NCBI GenBank assembly: GCA_963844855.1
Contig: CAWJQP010000073.1
Location: 496,001 to 560,000 of the forward strand
DNA: 64,000 nucleotides
Reading direction: 5' to 3'
Origin: DASQDN01 sp963844855
GTDB lineage: Bacteria > Acidobacteriota > Terriglobia > Bryobacterales > Bryobacteraceae
Shown here piece after piece: positions 18,162 through 28,691 of the stretch. Under the pieces are notes generated by a model. That model did no database searches and had not been told where the DNA came from. It was given only the letters and a program-made list of their open reading frames with translations. Numbering within the stretch: the stretch's first letter is position 1; every line of letters starts with the position of its first letter. Both the position numbers and the translations under genes were made by a program.

Positions 18162-20354
18162 TCAGTTCGCGCAAGTCTGCAGCGCGAACTCACGAAGACC
18201 CACTGAACACGCGCAGTCCGTCCGGGCGACGCCGGAGAGTCGAGCTACTGCGCATCGCCCCGCCGGATCCTCCGACCCCAAACTGAGCGCGAGCTTCAGC
18301 TTCTGCATCGCCTCGCTTTTCCGCTTCCCTGCCTCGAGCAGTAATCCGTGAACCAGATACGGGCGGTCCCATTCCGGCCAGCGCGACTCAATTGCCTTGA
18401 GTTGCTTCTCGGCTTCTTCCGATTGACCGGCCACCGCCAGAACCATGGCACGGGTCAACAAAAGATCGCTGTCGCCCGGCGAGACCGCAACCGAACGCTC
18501 AATAAGTGCGACAGCTTCTTTTTCGCGAGAGAAGCGCAGAAGCTGGATCACAACTTCCGCCGCCAGTTCGCGTCGGACGGTTGTGTCGCGCAACCCTGCG
18601 GTGAGGAGTTCCGCCGCTTCATCACGCCGGCCCGCCGCCTCGAGAATGCGGGATTTCACCAGCAGAAACTCGTTCGTGCGAGAAGCTGATGGAACCGCGT
18701 TGATCACCTCTAGGGCCGGCCCTGGACCCTCAAGGCGCAACACGACCATCGCGAGGTCAAGACGCGCCGTTGGTCTCTCAGATGACGCTCGTTCAAAGAA
18801 TCGCCGCGCAAGCGGATACCGTCCCGCGCGCGCAAGAGTTTGTCCGCATTCTTCGACAGCGTGCGAATCCACGTTCATCGCGAGCAGCCGCTCGAACTCC
18901 TTCTCGTCTTCTGCTACTTGGCCAGCGGAAAGAAGCAATTCCGCCAGATGGCGCTGGAGCGTCGGATCGTCGGGACGCGATCTCGCAAGGCGTCGTAGCC
19001 GATCGATCTCGCGATTCCTTCGCTCGTCATCGGGCAATGTCGCCAGCCCGATCATTCCGGGTTCTCGGCGCGCGTCACGCTGCCTTTTCGGACGCGCGTT
19101 CTGATATTGATCGAGGTACTTTTGCGCTTCTTCCGCACGATTCAACGCCATCAACGCTCGCCCGAGATGCATCAAAACATCCGGATCATTGGCATTCAGC
19201 TCCGACGCTCGTCGCAGAGCCTTCTCCGCTTCCTCCGCCCGGTCGAGCGCCAGATAAACCAAGCCCAGTTGATCCAGCGCTTGTGCATTATCGGGCGTGA
19301 TCGCAAGGGCCGCTTCGAGATGTTTCGCCGCCTCGTCACTGCGGCCTAATCGGTGAAGCAACCACGCGAGAGAAACATGCGCCGGAGCGAACTGACTATC
19401 GATTCGCAGCGCCGTCGTCAACTCATTGAGCGAGCCTTCCGCGTCATCCTTCCAAAGAAACTGCGCAAGGTTATAGTGACCCACCGGATCGTTCGGATAC
19501 GCCTTGATATAAGCTCGCATCTCCTTTAGACCTTCGTCCAATCGAACTCCTGTGTAGGCGAGCACACGAGCACGATCTCGGCGAGCAGCGACGTCCAGAG
19601 GCTTCAGCCGTACATACCGGTCGTAGGCAATCGCCGAATCGCCATAAAACTGCGCATCCTCCGCGGCCCGCGCGAGAGCCAGTACGATGTCCGCGCGATC
19701 CGGAGCCTTCTGCTGCGCCTGCGCCAGAAAATACACGCCACGGTTGTAGTCTTTCGCGGCGGCGTGCGCGAGACCAAGCTCCAGCAACGCCTCAACATCG
19801 CCCGGACGGAGCTTCAGCGCCGTCGTCAGCACACTCTGAGCGCGGTCGTAATGTTGGGCTCGCGCAGCCGCGCGGCCGAGCTGATACAAGGCATCGAAAT
19901 CGCTCGGCATCGCGACGAGCACTCGCTGGAAAGCTTGCTCAGCACGATCGAACATGCCCAGTCTGGCAAAAAGGTTGCCCGTAGCGAACAGCACACGTGG
20001 ATCGTCGCTGTTCACCTGTGACAAATAAGCCCGCGCCTCACCGTCCTGCTTGGCGTCAACTGCCAGAATTGCGAGTTGCAGATTCGCATTTGTGTGCGTT
20101 GGCTGCAACTTCACTAATTTTTCAAATTGTGTGCGAGCCTTTGGCGGATCACCGCAAAGTAAATAGTGATTGCCTGCGTTGTTTAACAGAGCAGCGGACG
20201 CAACACCACCGCCGAGCGCCTTCTCATAGAACGCAGCCGACTCCTTGCATCTGCCTTCCCCATCAAGACGCGCTGCTTCCCGCATGTCTTTTGGCTGGGC
20301 TGCCGCTTCAGCAACGAGGACCAGCCAAAAGACAAATCTCCACACGCCCGTCAA
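18162..20354 (-). CDS. Exported tetratricopeptide-repeat protein
   Basis: 730 aa. An N-terminal hydrophobic segment (WRFVFWLVLVAEAAAQ) serves as a signal peptide. The rest is nearly all TPR, with 34-residue units recognisable by patterns such as GNLFARLGMFDRAEQAF, ALYQLGRAAARAQHYDRA and LGLVYLALDRAEEAEKALR, perhaps 14 or more copies. It starts at a TTG that overlaps the stop of the TonB receptor gene, so it is the last gene of the FG-GAP, TonB receptor, TPR unit. A periplasmic scaffold or an outer-membrane partner of the receptor is plausible. Five cysteines lie in the last ~30 residues (CAVARLSGVARTDCACSVG and LQTCAN). Confidence 0.82.
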   Translation of the reverse strand: MTGVWRFVFWLVLVAEAAAQPKDMREAARLDGEGRCKESAAFYEKALGGGVASAALLNNAGNHYLLCGDPPKARTQFEKLVKLQPTHTNANLQLAILAVDAKQDGEARAYLSQVNSDDPRVLFATGNLFARLGMFDRAEQAFQRVLVAMPSDFDALYQLGRAAARAQHYDRAQSVLTTALKLRPGDVEALLELGLAHAAAKDYNRGVYFLAQAQQKAPDRADIVLALARAAEDAQFYGDSAIAYDRYVRLKPLDVAARRDRARVLAYTGVRLDEGLKEMRAYIKAYPNDPVGHYNLAQFLWKDDAEGSLNELTTALRIDSQFAPAHVSLAWLLHRLGRSDEAAKHLEAALAITPDNAQALDQLGLVYLALDRAEEAEKALRRASELNANDPDVLMHLGRALMALNRAEEAQKYLDQYQNARPKRQRDARREPGMIGLATLPDDERRNREIDRLRRLARSRPDDPTLQRHLAELLLSAGQVAEDEKEFERLLAMNVDSHAVEECGQTLARAGRYPLARRFFERASSERPTARLDLAMVVLRLEGPGPALEVINAVPSASRTNEFLLVKSRILEAAGRRDEAAELLTAGLRDTTVRRELAAEVVIQLLRFSREKEAVALIERSVAVSPGDSDLLLTRAMVLAVAGQSEEAEKQLKAIESRWPEWDRPYLVHGLLLEAGKRKSEAMQKLKLALSLGSEDPAGRCAVARLSGVARTDCACSVGLREFALQTCAN

Positions 20355-23300
20355 AACTCGATGCGAAGCCCGAGTTGTGTACGTCTGCCGTAGGTGTTTG
20401 CCAACTGGTTATTCGACTTGCCGAACAAGCTGCTCTGGACGTTGGTATTCGGATTCGCCCAAGTCATGTTATTCAGCGTATTGAAGATGTCTATGCGAAG
20501 CTCGAATCGGTAGTTCTCGAACATCGGAATCCTCTTCACGATCGAATTGTCGAGGTTGAACAGGCCCGGATTCGTAATCCCCTCATACTGCCACGGATTG
20601 GTTCGCGGAGTGAAGTTAGGCAGCCGCACAAAAGCATCGGTGTTGAACCAGCGATCCGGCGTTGGATTGTCGACATGCGGGTCGCCGACCACCTCCATCC
20701 CTCCAAACCGAACGAAGAACCCGGAGCGCCAGGTCAGCAACCCGGTTACGTCCCAACCGCCGATCACCGCATCGAGGACGCGATTCATTCCAGACATAAA
20801 CTGGCGCCCCTTACCTACAGGAATCTCCCACGTGCCTGCGACCGTTAGCCGGTGACGGGGACGATCGTTCTCCTGCCAAGTAAATGTCTGGAGGTAGCTG
20901 TCGATGTCATTGAAAAACACTTCGTCTTTCTGGCGGCTGTAGTTGTAACCCGTCAGTACCGAGTAGCCATTCGCGAATCTGCGATTCAGCGCAATTGGAA
21001 CGAGTGATAGCTCATATCGCCGCCATCGATCCCATCAATCACGTTGAGATTGCCGTATTGCGGATAGGGGCGCATCAGCGAAGTCAGCGCAACGTTCTGT
21101 TGATACCGAAGAGCGCCCGGGAACTTGTCCACCGTCAAATAGTTGTAGAACGGATTCGGCACCGATCGATTGATTGCATCTTTATACTCATACGCCACAC
21201 GAGGATCGATCTGGTTGACGTTGAACGCTCCAATCAATTGGCTCGTCATGTTGAAGTAATACGTCAAATCCAGGACGATTCCCTGCGGCAGTTGACGTTG
21301 CAGCGACACGTTGAATCGGTCACTGTAGCTTCTCGGCCTGTCCCCGACGACATAGTTGATAGTGTCTCCCAGATTTGTATATCGACCCAGGCTCTTCTCA
21401 TACGCAGGGACAACGGGCGCCGACGACGGGAATGGGTTGCTTAAAGTCATCTGCGGCACGCCCTGCACCGCCGGATAAGCCGCTGTAACATTTCGGAACC
21501 CGTTGTAGTACGTCCCAAAAATGTCGAGCGTACCTCCTGTCCACGGCGTGAGATAACGGCCATAGCCCGCTCGCAGCGAGGTAAGGTCATTCAATCGATA
21601 CGCCATGCCGATTCTAGGCGAGAAGCCACCCTTGCCGGCGTTCCACTGACCACGGTTATCATCGTCCGCAAACTGAAAGGCGCCGTTGAAGATCGTCGGC
21701 CCGTTATAGTACTGCCGTAGTTCGGCAGGCATCTGCGGCGCAGTGGCTCCCTGCATTTCCGGAATCGGCGAATCCAGATCCAGCGGACGGGTCACTCGAT
21801 TCTCCGGATCCGAGTATGCAGTTTCAAACTCGTATCGCAGTCCGAGATTCAGAGTCAGATTCTTGGTGATCTTCCAATCATCATTGATGAACTGCCCATA
21901 GAAGCGGTTCTGCGCTGTCGGCAGGCTCTGCACGGTCATTGAGGTCGCGCCGCTGTCCCAACTATCAGCGCCACCGCCGGCAGGCTGGACGGCTCCCAGA
22001 AGGAACGTCGCGTAGCCATCACCCGATGTCCGCAGATCAGGATTGACATAACGTCGCAGCCGTGCCATCCGCTTGGAATCCGAAACCGGGATTGTTGTTG
22101 ATGATCAGACTGGTCGTTCTCGATCCTCGCGTGTCCGCGCCCATCTTGAAGTAGTGTTTACCGTGTTGCTGCGTGATCTTCACGCTGACGCTATCAGCGT
22201 CGGGCCGTTGATCCCAGTAGCCGCCCCTCGGTCCCATACTCGCCCAATATTCGCTATTATTCACACCCATGATCGACATGCGCGGGAGAAGCACGGGAAT
22301 GCGGGGATCTTCGAAGATCGGCTTATAAAAATCCGAATTCGGCCAGATCTGCGCCCATCCCCCGCCCTCGGCGTAGTTCGAATCGAAACTCGATGCATCC
22401 ACAAACGAGTGGTATGTCCCATTGATATTGATCACGGTGCTGGGACTGAGCATATAAACTGCGTCGCCACTATAGGAGGTGGCGTCGCGCTGGCTTCCAC
22501 GATCAGAAAGGAAGAATTCCGATCCTGTCGGATTCGACGTCGTCACGGGAGTCCACAACTTGCTGTAGCGACCGTAAAATCGAAGCTTCTCGCTGTGAAT
22601 GTAGTCGACCCGGTCCAAAATGTTGTGGTAGTCGTACTCGATGGGGAGCGGAGCATAGTAGTTATTGATGTGATACGGCCCGTCGCCGGGACGATTCGGC
22701 TTCCACAGGTTCGGACATGTACTTCGCCGCGACCGGATCAATCCTCGAAGCCGGAATAATATTGCCCGGAAAGGCGTGCGGGTGACCGTGCGCCCATCCG
22801 CCGATGTCATCAGTCGACCAAGGGTCGTAGATCGTGCGGAGGCCACCCAATGCGTTCAATGATTGCGAAAGTTGCCCTTGGCGCTCGAGATCGGTCGGCA
22901 GCGTTTGAATCAGATCATTCGGGTCAGCCTTCTTCCATTGCTCGTATGAGAAGAAGTTAAACAGCTTTCCCTTCAGAATTGGATTGCCCAGCGTCCCGCC
23001 AAACATATGCGTTCGGCCTTTGTTGACAGTCCTGACAACACGATTCTCAAGAGCGTTCGCCCATGGGTACTGACCCTGGTAAAAGGCGTTGCCGTGCCAA
23101 TCGTTACTGCCGGATTTCATCACTAGACTGACAGCCGAACCGGAACTGTGTCCGAACTCGGCATCGACTGCATTCTGCTGAACGTTGACTTCCTGCACCG
23201 CGTCCGGCGAAGGCATGTAGCTGGTCTTATAGCCGATGCCGATCGGACTCCCGTCGATCTGAAGGTCATTCGAATAATTTCTTCCGCCGCCGATCTCCTG

Positions 23301-23849
23301 CCGGTTGCCGGCCCACGTCATATACGGCTCCACTTCGCGAGCGGTGTCGCTATGCACGACGGAAGGATCGAGCCTCGCCAGCAATAGCGGATTACGCGAG
23401 GCCTGCGGCAGATTACTCACGAGTGAGCTGTCGATCGTCGTCTCCAGCCGGCTTGTATTGAACTGTACGGTGCTCGCCTGACCGGTTACAGTCACAGTCT
23501 CAACGACATCTCCAGGCTTCAGTCGTATATCGACCGTGACGTCGGCTCGTGATTGAAGCACGATGTCCGTTTGGACGTACTTGTTGAATCCCTGCGACTC
23601 GACCGTCATCGAGTACGTGCCCGGGAGGACGAGATCGAAAATGTAACGACCGCGTTCATCGGACTCGCGTGTGCTCGACACACCGGTACCGACGTTCAGT
23701 AGGGTGACACGAGCGCCCGGAATCGTGGACTCCGTGCTATCAAACACTGATCCTTGAACTCTACCCCGATACTCCTGAGCGTATAAACCGGCAGTCAAGA
23801 AGACTGCGATTGCCAATCGAGAGGTTATAGCTGAGCGGATACGTCGCAT
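20351..23849 (-). pseudogene. TonB-dependent receptor with carboxypeptidase-regulatory-like domain, three frameshifts
   Basis: About 1165 codons of an outer-membrane receptor of the acidobacterial 'OmpA-like transporter' type. AAGGAGG precedes the ATG. A signal peptide (to ~25) is followed by a CarboxypepD_reg-like domain (GSVFDSTESTIPGARVTLLN), a plug (YMTWAGNRQEIGGGRNYSND) and the barrel, ending in an aromatic residue (LGLRIEF). The frame breaks three times: near 22713 (one extra base in a CC pair; removal restores KYMSNLWKPNRPG), near 22050 (one extra T; removal restores ATYVNPDLR) and near 20990 (one base missing; then LNRRFANGYSVL). All pieces read as normal protein on both sides. It is therefore either a recently inactivated gene or a gene with assembly errors. 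It lies between the FG-GAP and TPR genes. Confidence 0.8.
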
Positions 23850-23905
23850 ATTTCCTCCTTACACCGTGAGTTGCGGAGAATACTATCACGTTTGAATGGC
23901 GAGTA

Positions 23906-25600
23906 TTAATTTTGTTCTTGGGCACGCTCATTTATCCGAAGGATTTGATTTGCAGCGACATTTCTAAAACTATCGATCTTTCCGCTCGGCCATACTATCT
24001 CGACCGATGCGGCGGATAACTCCGTTCCCAGTCCGAAGTGAACCCGCCGATCGCTTGACGAAAGAAATCCCACACTGGTGGTTATGTGGTTGTGAAGAGT
24101 GCGACCCGATGCAGTGGTTACCTTAATTCGCGCTCCAATCGCGTCCCGGCTCGATTGATGGCCCGTAGCCTCGATCAGCAGCCAATTGCCGCCGTCCCCC
24201 GAATTCATCAGGATGCGAGGTTTACGATGCAACGCGGTGACGACGATGTCAACGAAACCATCATTGTTAAAGTCTGCAAATGCCGAGCCTCGTTTGTAGC
24301 CGGAGTATACAAAGTCGGGACCCATTTGTTTCGACACATCCACAAACGATTTCCCATCGACATTCTGAAACATTGTTTCGCCTTGCTCGGCGTTTTGTCG
24401 AAGGCTATCCACGTCACCGTTTGCTGAAAACAAGTCTTTCCAGCCATCGTTGTTGTAATCGATGAAACCTCCGCTCCACCCGGAATATGACGTGCTCAAC
24501 GAAACAAGCTTTGTGGCAGGAGAAATATAGCGAAACGTTCTTCCGGAAACATTGCGGAACAATCCCCAGATCTGTCCCATCAGATCGTTATAGAACACGT
24601 CCGGCCAGCCATCGTTGTCATAGTCTTTGACGTCGGCGCCCATCGCGGAAACTGTCGTTGCGTCCTCGTTGTAGGAAACTCCGAACAGCAGTCCCTGCTC
24701 CTTGAATGTGCCGTTCTTTTGGTTGACGTAGAGAAAATTGCGCTCCGTGTCATTTGCTATGAAAACGTCCGTCCACCCGTCGTTGTTCACATCGGCGATA
24801 CCGATTCCCATCCCTTTTCCACGAACGCTCGCGAACCCCGACGAATCGCTCACATCGGTAAACTTTCCCTTTCCCAGATTGCGGTACAGACGGTGCGCTA
24901 CTGCAGGATAGGTTTTCGGATGGCAGTAGAATTCGACACCGTCTTCGCGCACACATCGTCGATCGGTCGCAACAGTCCACAGCGTGTAATTGGAAAGAGC
25001 CAGATCCAACAGACCATCGTTGTCGAAGTCGAACCAGCCGCCTTGAACGCTCAGAACTCCGTCGGGTTTCGTGAGCCCTGAAGATGCTGTCACATCCTGA
25101 AACGAACCATTGCCGTTATTGCGATAGAGCGCATTGGCTCCTGCATTCGCGATGAATAGATCTGTCGAACCATCGTTGTCGAAGTCACCTGCGGCAACGC
25201 CTAAGCTGTACCCAAGATGCTCGCCTGTCATGCCGGCGCGCTGGGTGATATCTTCGAACGTCCCATCCCGCTTGTTGCGAAGTAAAGCATGGTGGAACGA
25301 CGGAGTCACTTTCTTTAGCTCCGGAAACTTAGCTCCGTTAGTGAAGAAAATATCTATCCAGCCATCGTTATCAAAATCGAGAACGGCTACGCCGCCGCAC
25401 AATGGCTGCGGAAAATACTTCCGATCGGTAAAGCCGTTGTTCGTCACATAAGAAAACTTCGATCTTCCCGCAACGTCGAGATACCGCGGTCGTGCCGGAT
25501 CGGACTGCGGCATGGCCGCCAGGTGAACGAACACAAAGGGAATGAAACAGATCCCGAACAGACAGACACTGACCCTTCGTAAGTCTTTACTGGTCCGCAA
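23906..25600 (-). CDS. Exported FG-GAP/VCBS repeat protein with ASPIC/UnbV C-terminal domain (CRTAC1-like)
   Basis: 564 aa. A signal-type hydrophobic segment (residues ~10-30) leads into a beta-propeller of FG-GAP/VCBS repeats with calcium-type loops: DFDNDGWIDIFF, DFDNDGSTDLFI, DVNNDGWTDVFI, DYDNDGWPDVFY, DFNNDGFVDIVV. The last ~80 residues (GARIKVTTASGRT, then VEIVWPSGKID) are the ASPIC/UnbV domain. The start is given as the TTG at 25600, which overlaps the end of the permease gene by 14 bp and has GGAGG only 3 nt away; this start is less certain than the rest. It heads a unit with the TonB receptor and TPR genes. A surface role is likely. Confidence 0.83.
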   Translation of the reverse strand: MRTSKDLRRVSVCLFGICFIPFVFVHLAAMPQSDPARPRYLDVAGRSKFSYVTNNGFTDRKYFPQPLCGGVAVLDFDNDGWIDIFFTNGAKFPELKKVTPSFHHALLRNKRDGTFEDITQRAGMTGEHLGYSLGVAAGDFDNDGSTDLFIANAGANALYRNNGNGSFQDVTASSGLTKPDGVLSVQGGWFDFDNDGLLDLALSNYTLWTVATDRRCVREDGVEFYCHPKTYPAVAHRLYRNLGKGKFTDVSDSSGFASVRGKGMGIGIADVNNDGWTDVFIANDTERNFLYVNQKNGTFKEQGLLFGVSYNEDATTVSAMGADVKDYDNDGWPDVFYNDLMGQIWGLFRNVSGRTFRYISPATKLVSLSTSYSGWSGGFIDYNNDGWKDLFSANGDVDSLRQNAEQGETMFQNVDGKSFVDVSKQMGPDFVYSGYKRGSAFADFNNDGFVDIVVTALHRKPRILMNSGDGGNWLLIEATGHQSSRDAIGARIKVTTASGRTLHNHITTSVGFLSSSDRRVHFGLGTELSAASVEIVWPSGKIDSFRNVAANQILRINERAQEQN

Positions 25601-28266
25601 GCGCCTCCAGCGGCGATATCCGGGCTGCCCTGTGGGACGGCAGCAAACACGCGATAAGAGTCACTCCCCCCAGGACACTGCCGGCTCCGGCAAGAACAGC
25701 CCAGTTCATCGCTGGAACATTGAATAGGACAGTTTGCATAGCCTGACCCGTCACGATAGCGCCGATAAAGCCAAGGATAGCGCCCGGGACGATCAGGCGT
25801 AAGGCGAGTAGAAGAAACTGTGACCGAATTTGTTCCGGTCTCGCTCCCAATGCCATCCTCACGCCAATCTCGCGGCGACGCTGTGCCACGGCGTAGCTTA
25901 ATACTCCATATGTGCCAATCGCCGTGAGGAGGACGGCAACCACGGAGAAGAATCCGGACAGTAGCGCCGGAGCACGACGCGTCGTAAGACTATTCGCAAT
26001 ACGCGCTTCCATCGAGCGTATGTCAGTGACCGGAAGATCGCGGTCGATTTGCCGGACCACCTTCTGTAGGGTCAACGCCAGCGGCTCCGGAGGTTGTGCT
26101 GTTCGGACGACGACATAGGTGTCGTTGTCGCTTCTGTGAACATAAGGGTAGTAAATAGCGCCTTGACCGGAGTCTTCCGTAAGTCCGGCCTGCTTCACGC
26201 TACCGACGACCCCAACGACGGTGAACAGTTCACCTTCGCTGGCTTCCCCTGGGCGTTGAAAGCCTTGCCACAATCGGCGTCCGATCGGGTTCGAGCTCGG
26301 CCAGTAACGCTTGGCGATGTCCTCGTCGACGACACAAACTCTTTCCGCGCGTCGCGAATCTCCGTCAGTAAGAAACCTGCCAGATAGCAGCGAGAAGCCC
26401 ATCGCCCCGAAGAAATCGCCTCCCACACCGTAGGAGTAGATCCCATGCGGAGGTTCGCCTGGCTTAAGAACATGGCCTTCTATCGTTGCCGAGCTCTTAC
26501 CGGACTTGCCGCTGAGAGGTACGTTAGTAACCACCCCGGCTGACGCTACGCCGGGTTGCCCAGAAATTTCTCGAACCACGTTTTCAACAAACGCCAGGCG
26601 TTGCGAGACATTCGCGTAACTGCCAGCTGGCAGAGACACTTGTCCAGTCAGAATATTCTCAGGACGGAACCCTGGGGAGATCGCCATCGCTTGCTTGAGA
26701 CTGATGGCGAGCAGACCCGTTCCAGCCAGCAGGACAAAAGCCATGGCGATTTGCATCACAAGGAACACAGAGCGCAGTCGCTGTACGCCTTGGCTGGCGG
26801 TCCCACTACGCGTTTCCGACTGAAGCGCTAAGCCCATCGGTCGTTGAATGTTGAACCAGGCGATCGGCGCGGCAAGCATAATGCCTACGGCAATTCCGAC
26901 AAACAGTGCTGCGAGTCCGATGCGCACATCGAAGGCAATATGAGCCAACCACGGCAGACGATCTGCGCCGAGTATGCCTAACAGACGGGTTGCACCTGCT
27001 GCTCCTGCGAACCCAAGGATCCCCGCAAACAACGCAAGCACCGTAGTCTCAGTAACTACGTCAATCACGAGTTGGCTTTGGGTGCGCGCCCAAGGACTGG
27101 CGCACCGCTAACTCTTTGCCGCGTCCGTTGGCGCGGATCAACAGCAAATTAACAAGATTGACGATCCCAATTAAGAGCAGAACAAGTACTCCTGCCTGGA
27201 GCAACAACAGGGCTGGCCGAATAGTCGCGACATGATCCCCGTGAAGTGATACCACCAATGAACGGAAGCCCGCGTCGGCCATTCTCTTCGCATTTCCGCT
27301 ACCGGCCTCTACGCTTGCATTGTGCGAGTCAATCTGAGACTGCGCGGCAGCAATAGTCCCGTCTGGCGTCAGCCGGGCGACCATGTGAGTATAGTTTCCG
27401 CCCGAATGGCGCTGATCTGCCGAACGATCTTGCAAACGCGAGGCGAGCGGCAAGTAAATGCGAGCTTCCGAGGAAAGAAATCGAAACCCGGGCTTTAGTA
27501 CGCCAACAACCATCTTGGAAAGCCCGTCAATCCGCACTTGCTTTCCGAGCACGTTGGGATCGGCGTTGAAACGATCCTTCCAGTAGCTATCGGTAATGAT
27601 GGCGACGCCGTCTGTTCGATATGTCGTTTCTTCCTCTGTGAACGTTCGTCCAACGGCCGGCGCCAATCCTAACGTAGAGAAAAAGTCGGGCGTGACACGG
27701 GTGATTTGTTCTCGCGTCGTTACCCCCGCTTCGCCGACAATTGCCGTGCCGGGGCGATAGAGCGCAACCGATGTAAAGGCCTTGATACGGCTACGCCGCT
27801 CATAGTAATTGGTTAGCGATGATCCATCGCGCTCTACCGCAGCCTTCGGGTACGTGTTGAATATCGTCACCAAACGATCTGCTTCTGGGAATGGAAGTGG
27901 ACGCAGCAATACCGAGTCGATAACTGCAAAAATCATCAGATTCGCGCCAAGACAAATGGCGAGAGTCAACACAGCAGTAGCCGCGAACCCAGGCGACCTT
28001 CGCATCATTCGAATGGCATAGCGAGCCTGCCGGTGAACCGCCTCAATAAAATGAATGCCCCGAGTTTCTCGGCATTCCTCTTCCACACTGCTCAAGGCCC
28101 CAAACTCGATGCGCGCCCGGCGAGCTGCTTCTTCCGGCTTCACACCGGAGCCAATCAGATCGGCGGTGTACTGCTCGATATGAAATTGCAGTTCGTAGCT
28201 CATAGCGGCTTCAAAGGCGCTGCGCGAAGTGAGACCCCGAAGAAACGAGCGAAGGCGCTTCAACAC
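25587..28266 (-). pseudogene. ADOP-type FtsX/MacB-like permease, one frameshift
   Basis: Orphan ABC-type permease of the acidobacterial duplicated (ADOP) kind, about 890 codons. A soluble N-terminal region (FEAAMSYELQFHIEQYTADL) precedes two copies of the MacB periplasmic core plus FtsX membrane block. No ATPase gene is adjacent. The frame is broken near 27078: an AAA run appears to carry one extra A. Deleting it joins LAVRQSLGAHP directly to SQLVIDVVTETTVLALFAG, the expected continuation between the two halves. The start is a GTG one base after the PadR stop. The last 14 bp overlap the FG-GAP gene. Both halves are otherwise intact, so a sequencing error is a fair alternative to real loss. 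Confidence 0.8.
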
Positions 28267-28267
28267 A

Positions 28268-28609
28268 TCACACCTCTTCCGGTTTCGTATTCAAGGCCGT
28301 GGAAATGGCTGTGGCCAATCGGTTCCAGCCAGCCGTCTCGTCCTTCAGCCGCCGTCGTCCGGCTGCGGTGAGCGTATAGTATTTGGCTCGCCGATTGTTG
28401 TCGCTTTGCGCCCACTCGGCCGAAATAAGCTCCTGTTGTTCCAATCGGTACAGCGCCGGATACAACGACCCTTGCGGTATTTCCAACGCGTCCCCGGAGA
28501 TCTGTCGAATGCGCAGCAACACTCCATATCCATGAAGTGGCTTCAAGGAAACCGCCTTGAGAATTAGCATGTCGAGCGTCCCGGGAAGTAGATCTGCTGT
28601 TTTACCCAC
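28268..28609 (-). CDS. PadR-family transcriptional regulator (acidobacterial type)
   Basis: 113 aa winged-helix regulator. The sequence has the acidobacterial PadR pattern: LLPGTLDMLILKAVS, then HGYGVLLRI, IPQGSLYPALYRLEQ (recognition region) and YYTLTAAGRRRLKDE. These proteins usually repress the permease gene that follows. It sits one base upstream of the ADOP permease GTG start, so the two form a cassette. The start is a GTG at 28609; the nearest good Shine-Dalgarno (GGAGG) is 13 nt away, so the spacing is long. A promoter with an overlapping inverted repeat lies just upstream. Confidence 0.9.
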   Translation of the reverse strand: MGKTADLLPGTLDMLILKAVSLKPLHGYGVLLRIRQISGDALEIPQGSLYPALYRLEQQELISAEWAQSDNNRRAKYYTLTAAGRRRLKDETAGWNRLATAISTALNTKPEEV

Positions 28610-28623
28610 AGAGAATGTGGCTC

Positions 28624-28668
28624 CTCCTAGTATGGCTAGGAGTATAGCAGACTTTCCTAGTCTGACAA
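28624..28668 (-). promoter_or_regulatory. Predicted promoter and PadR-type operator of the PadR/permease cassette
   Basis: Read on the minus strand, TTGTCA (28668-28663) and TATACT (28646-28641) are separated by 16 bases, close to a sigma-70 consensus. The TATACT runs into a perfect 7-bp inverted repeat, CTCCTAG-N5-CTAGGAG at 28642-28624, which overlaps the -10 and start region. A repressor bound there would block transcription, consistent with autoregulation by the adjacent PadR. A second, imperfect copy of the CCTAG half-site lies between the -35 and -10 boxes. That PadR is the ligand is an inference. Confidence 0.65.
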
Positions 28669-28691
28669 GGAGAGGTAGGCAGATCGTAGAA

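Noticed and set aside
18445..20848. Plus-strand frames of 219 and 283 codons opposite the TPR and receptor genes
   Set aside because: Low-complexity Arg/Ser-rich translations with no ribosome site; antisense to well-supported repeats.
25587..28266. Two separate half-size permease genes
   Set aside because: The halves join exactly at the point where ADOP proteins continue if one A of an AAA run is removed, and the downstream half has no ribosome site or natural N-terminus.
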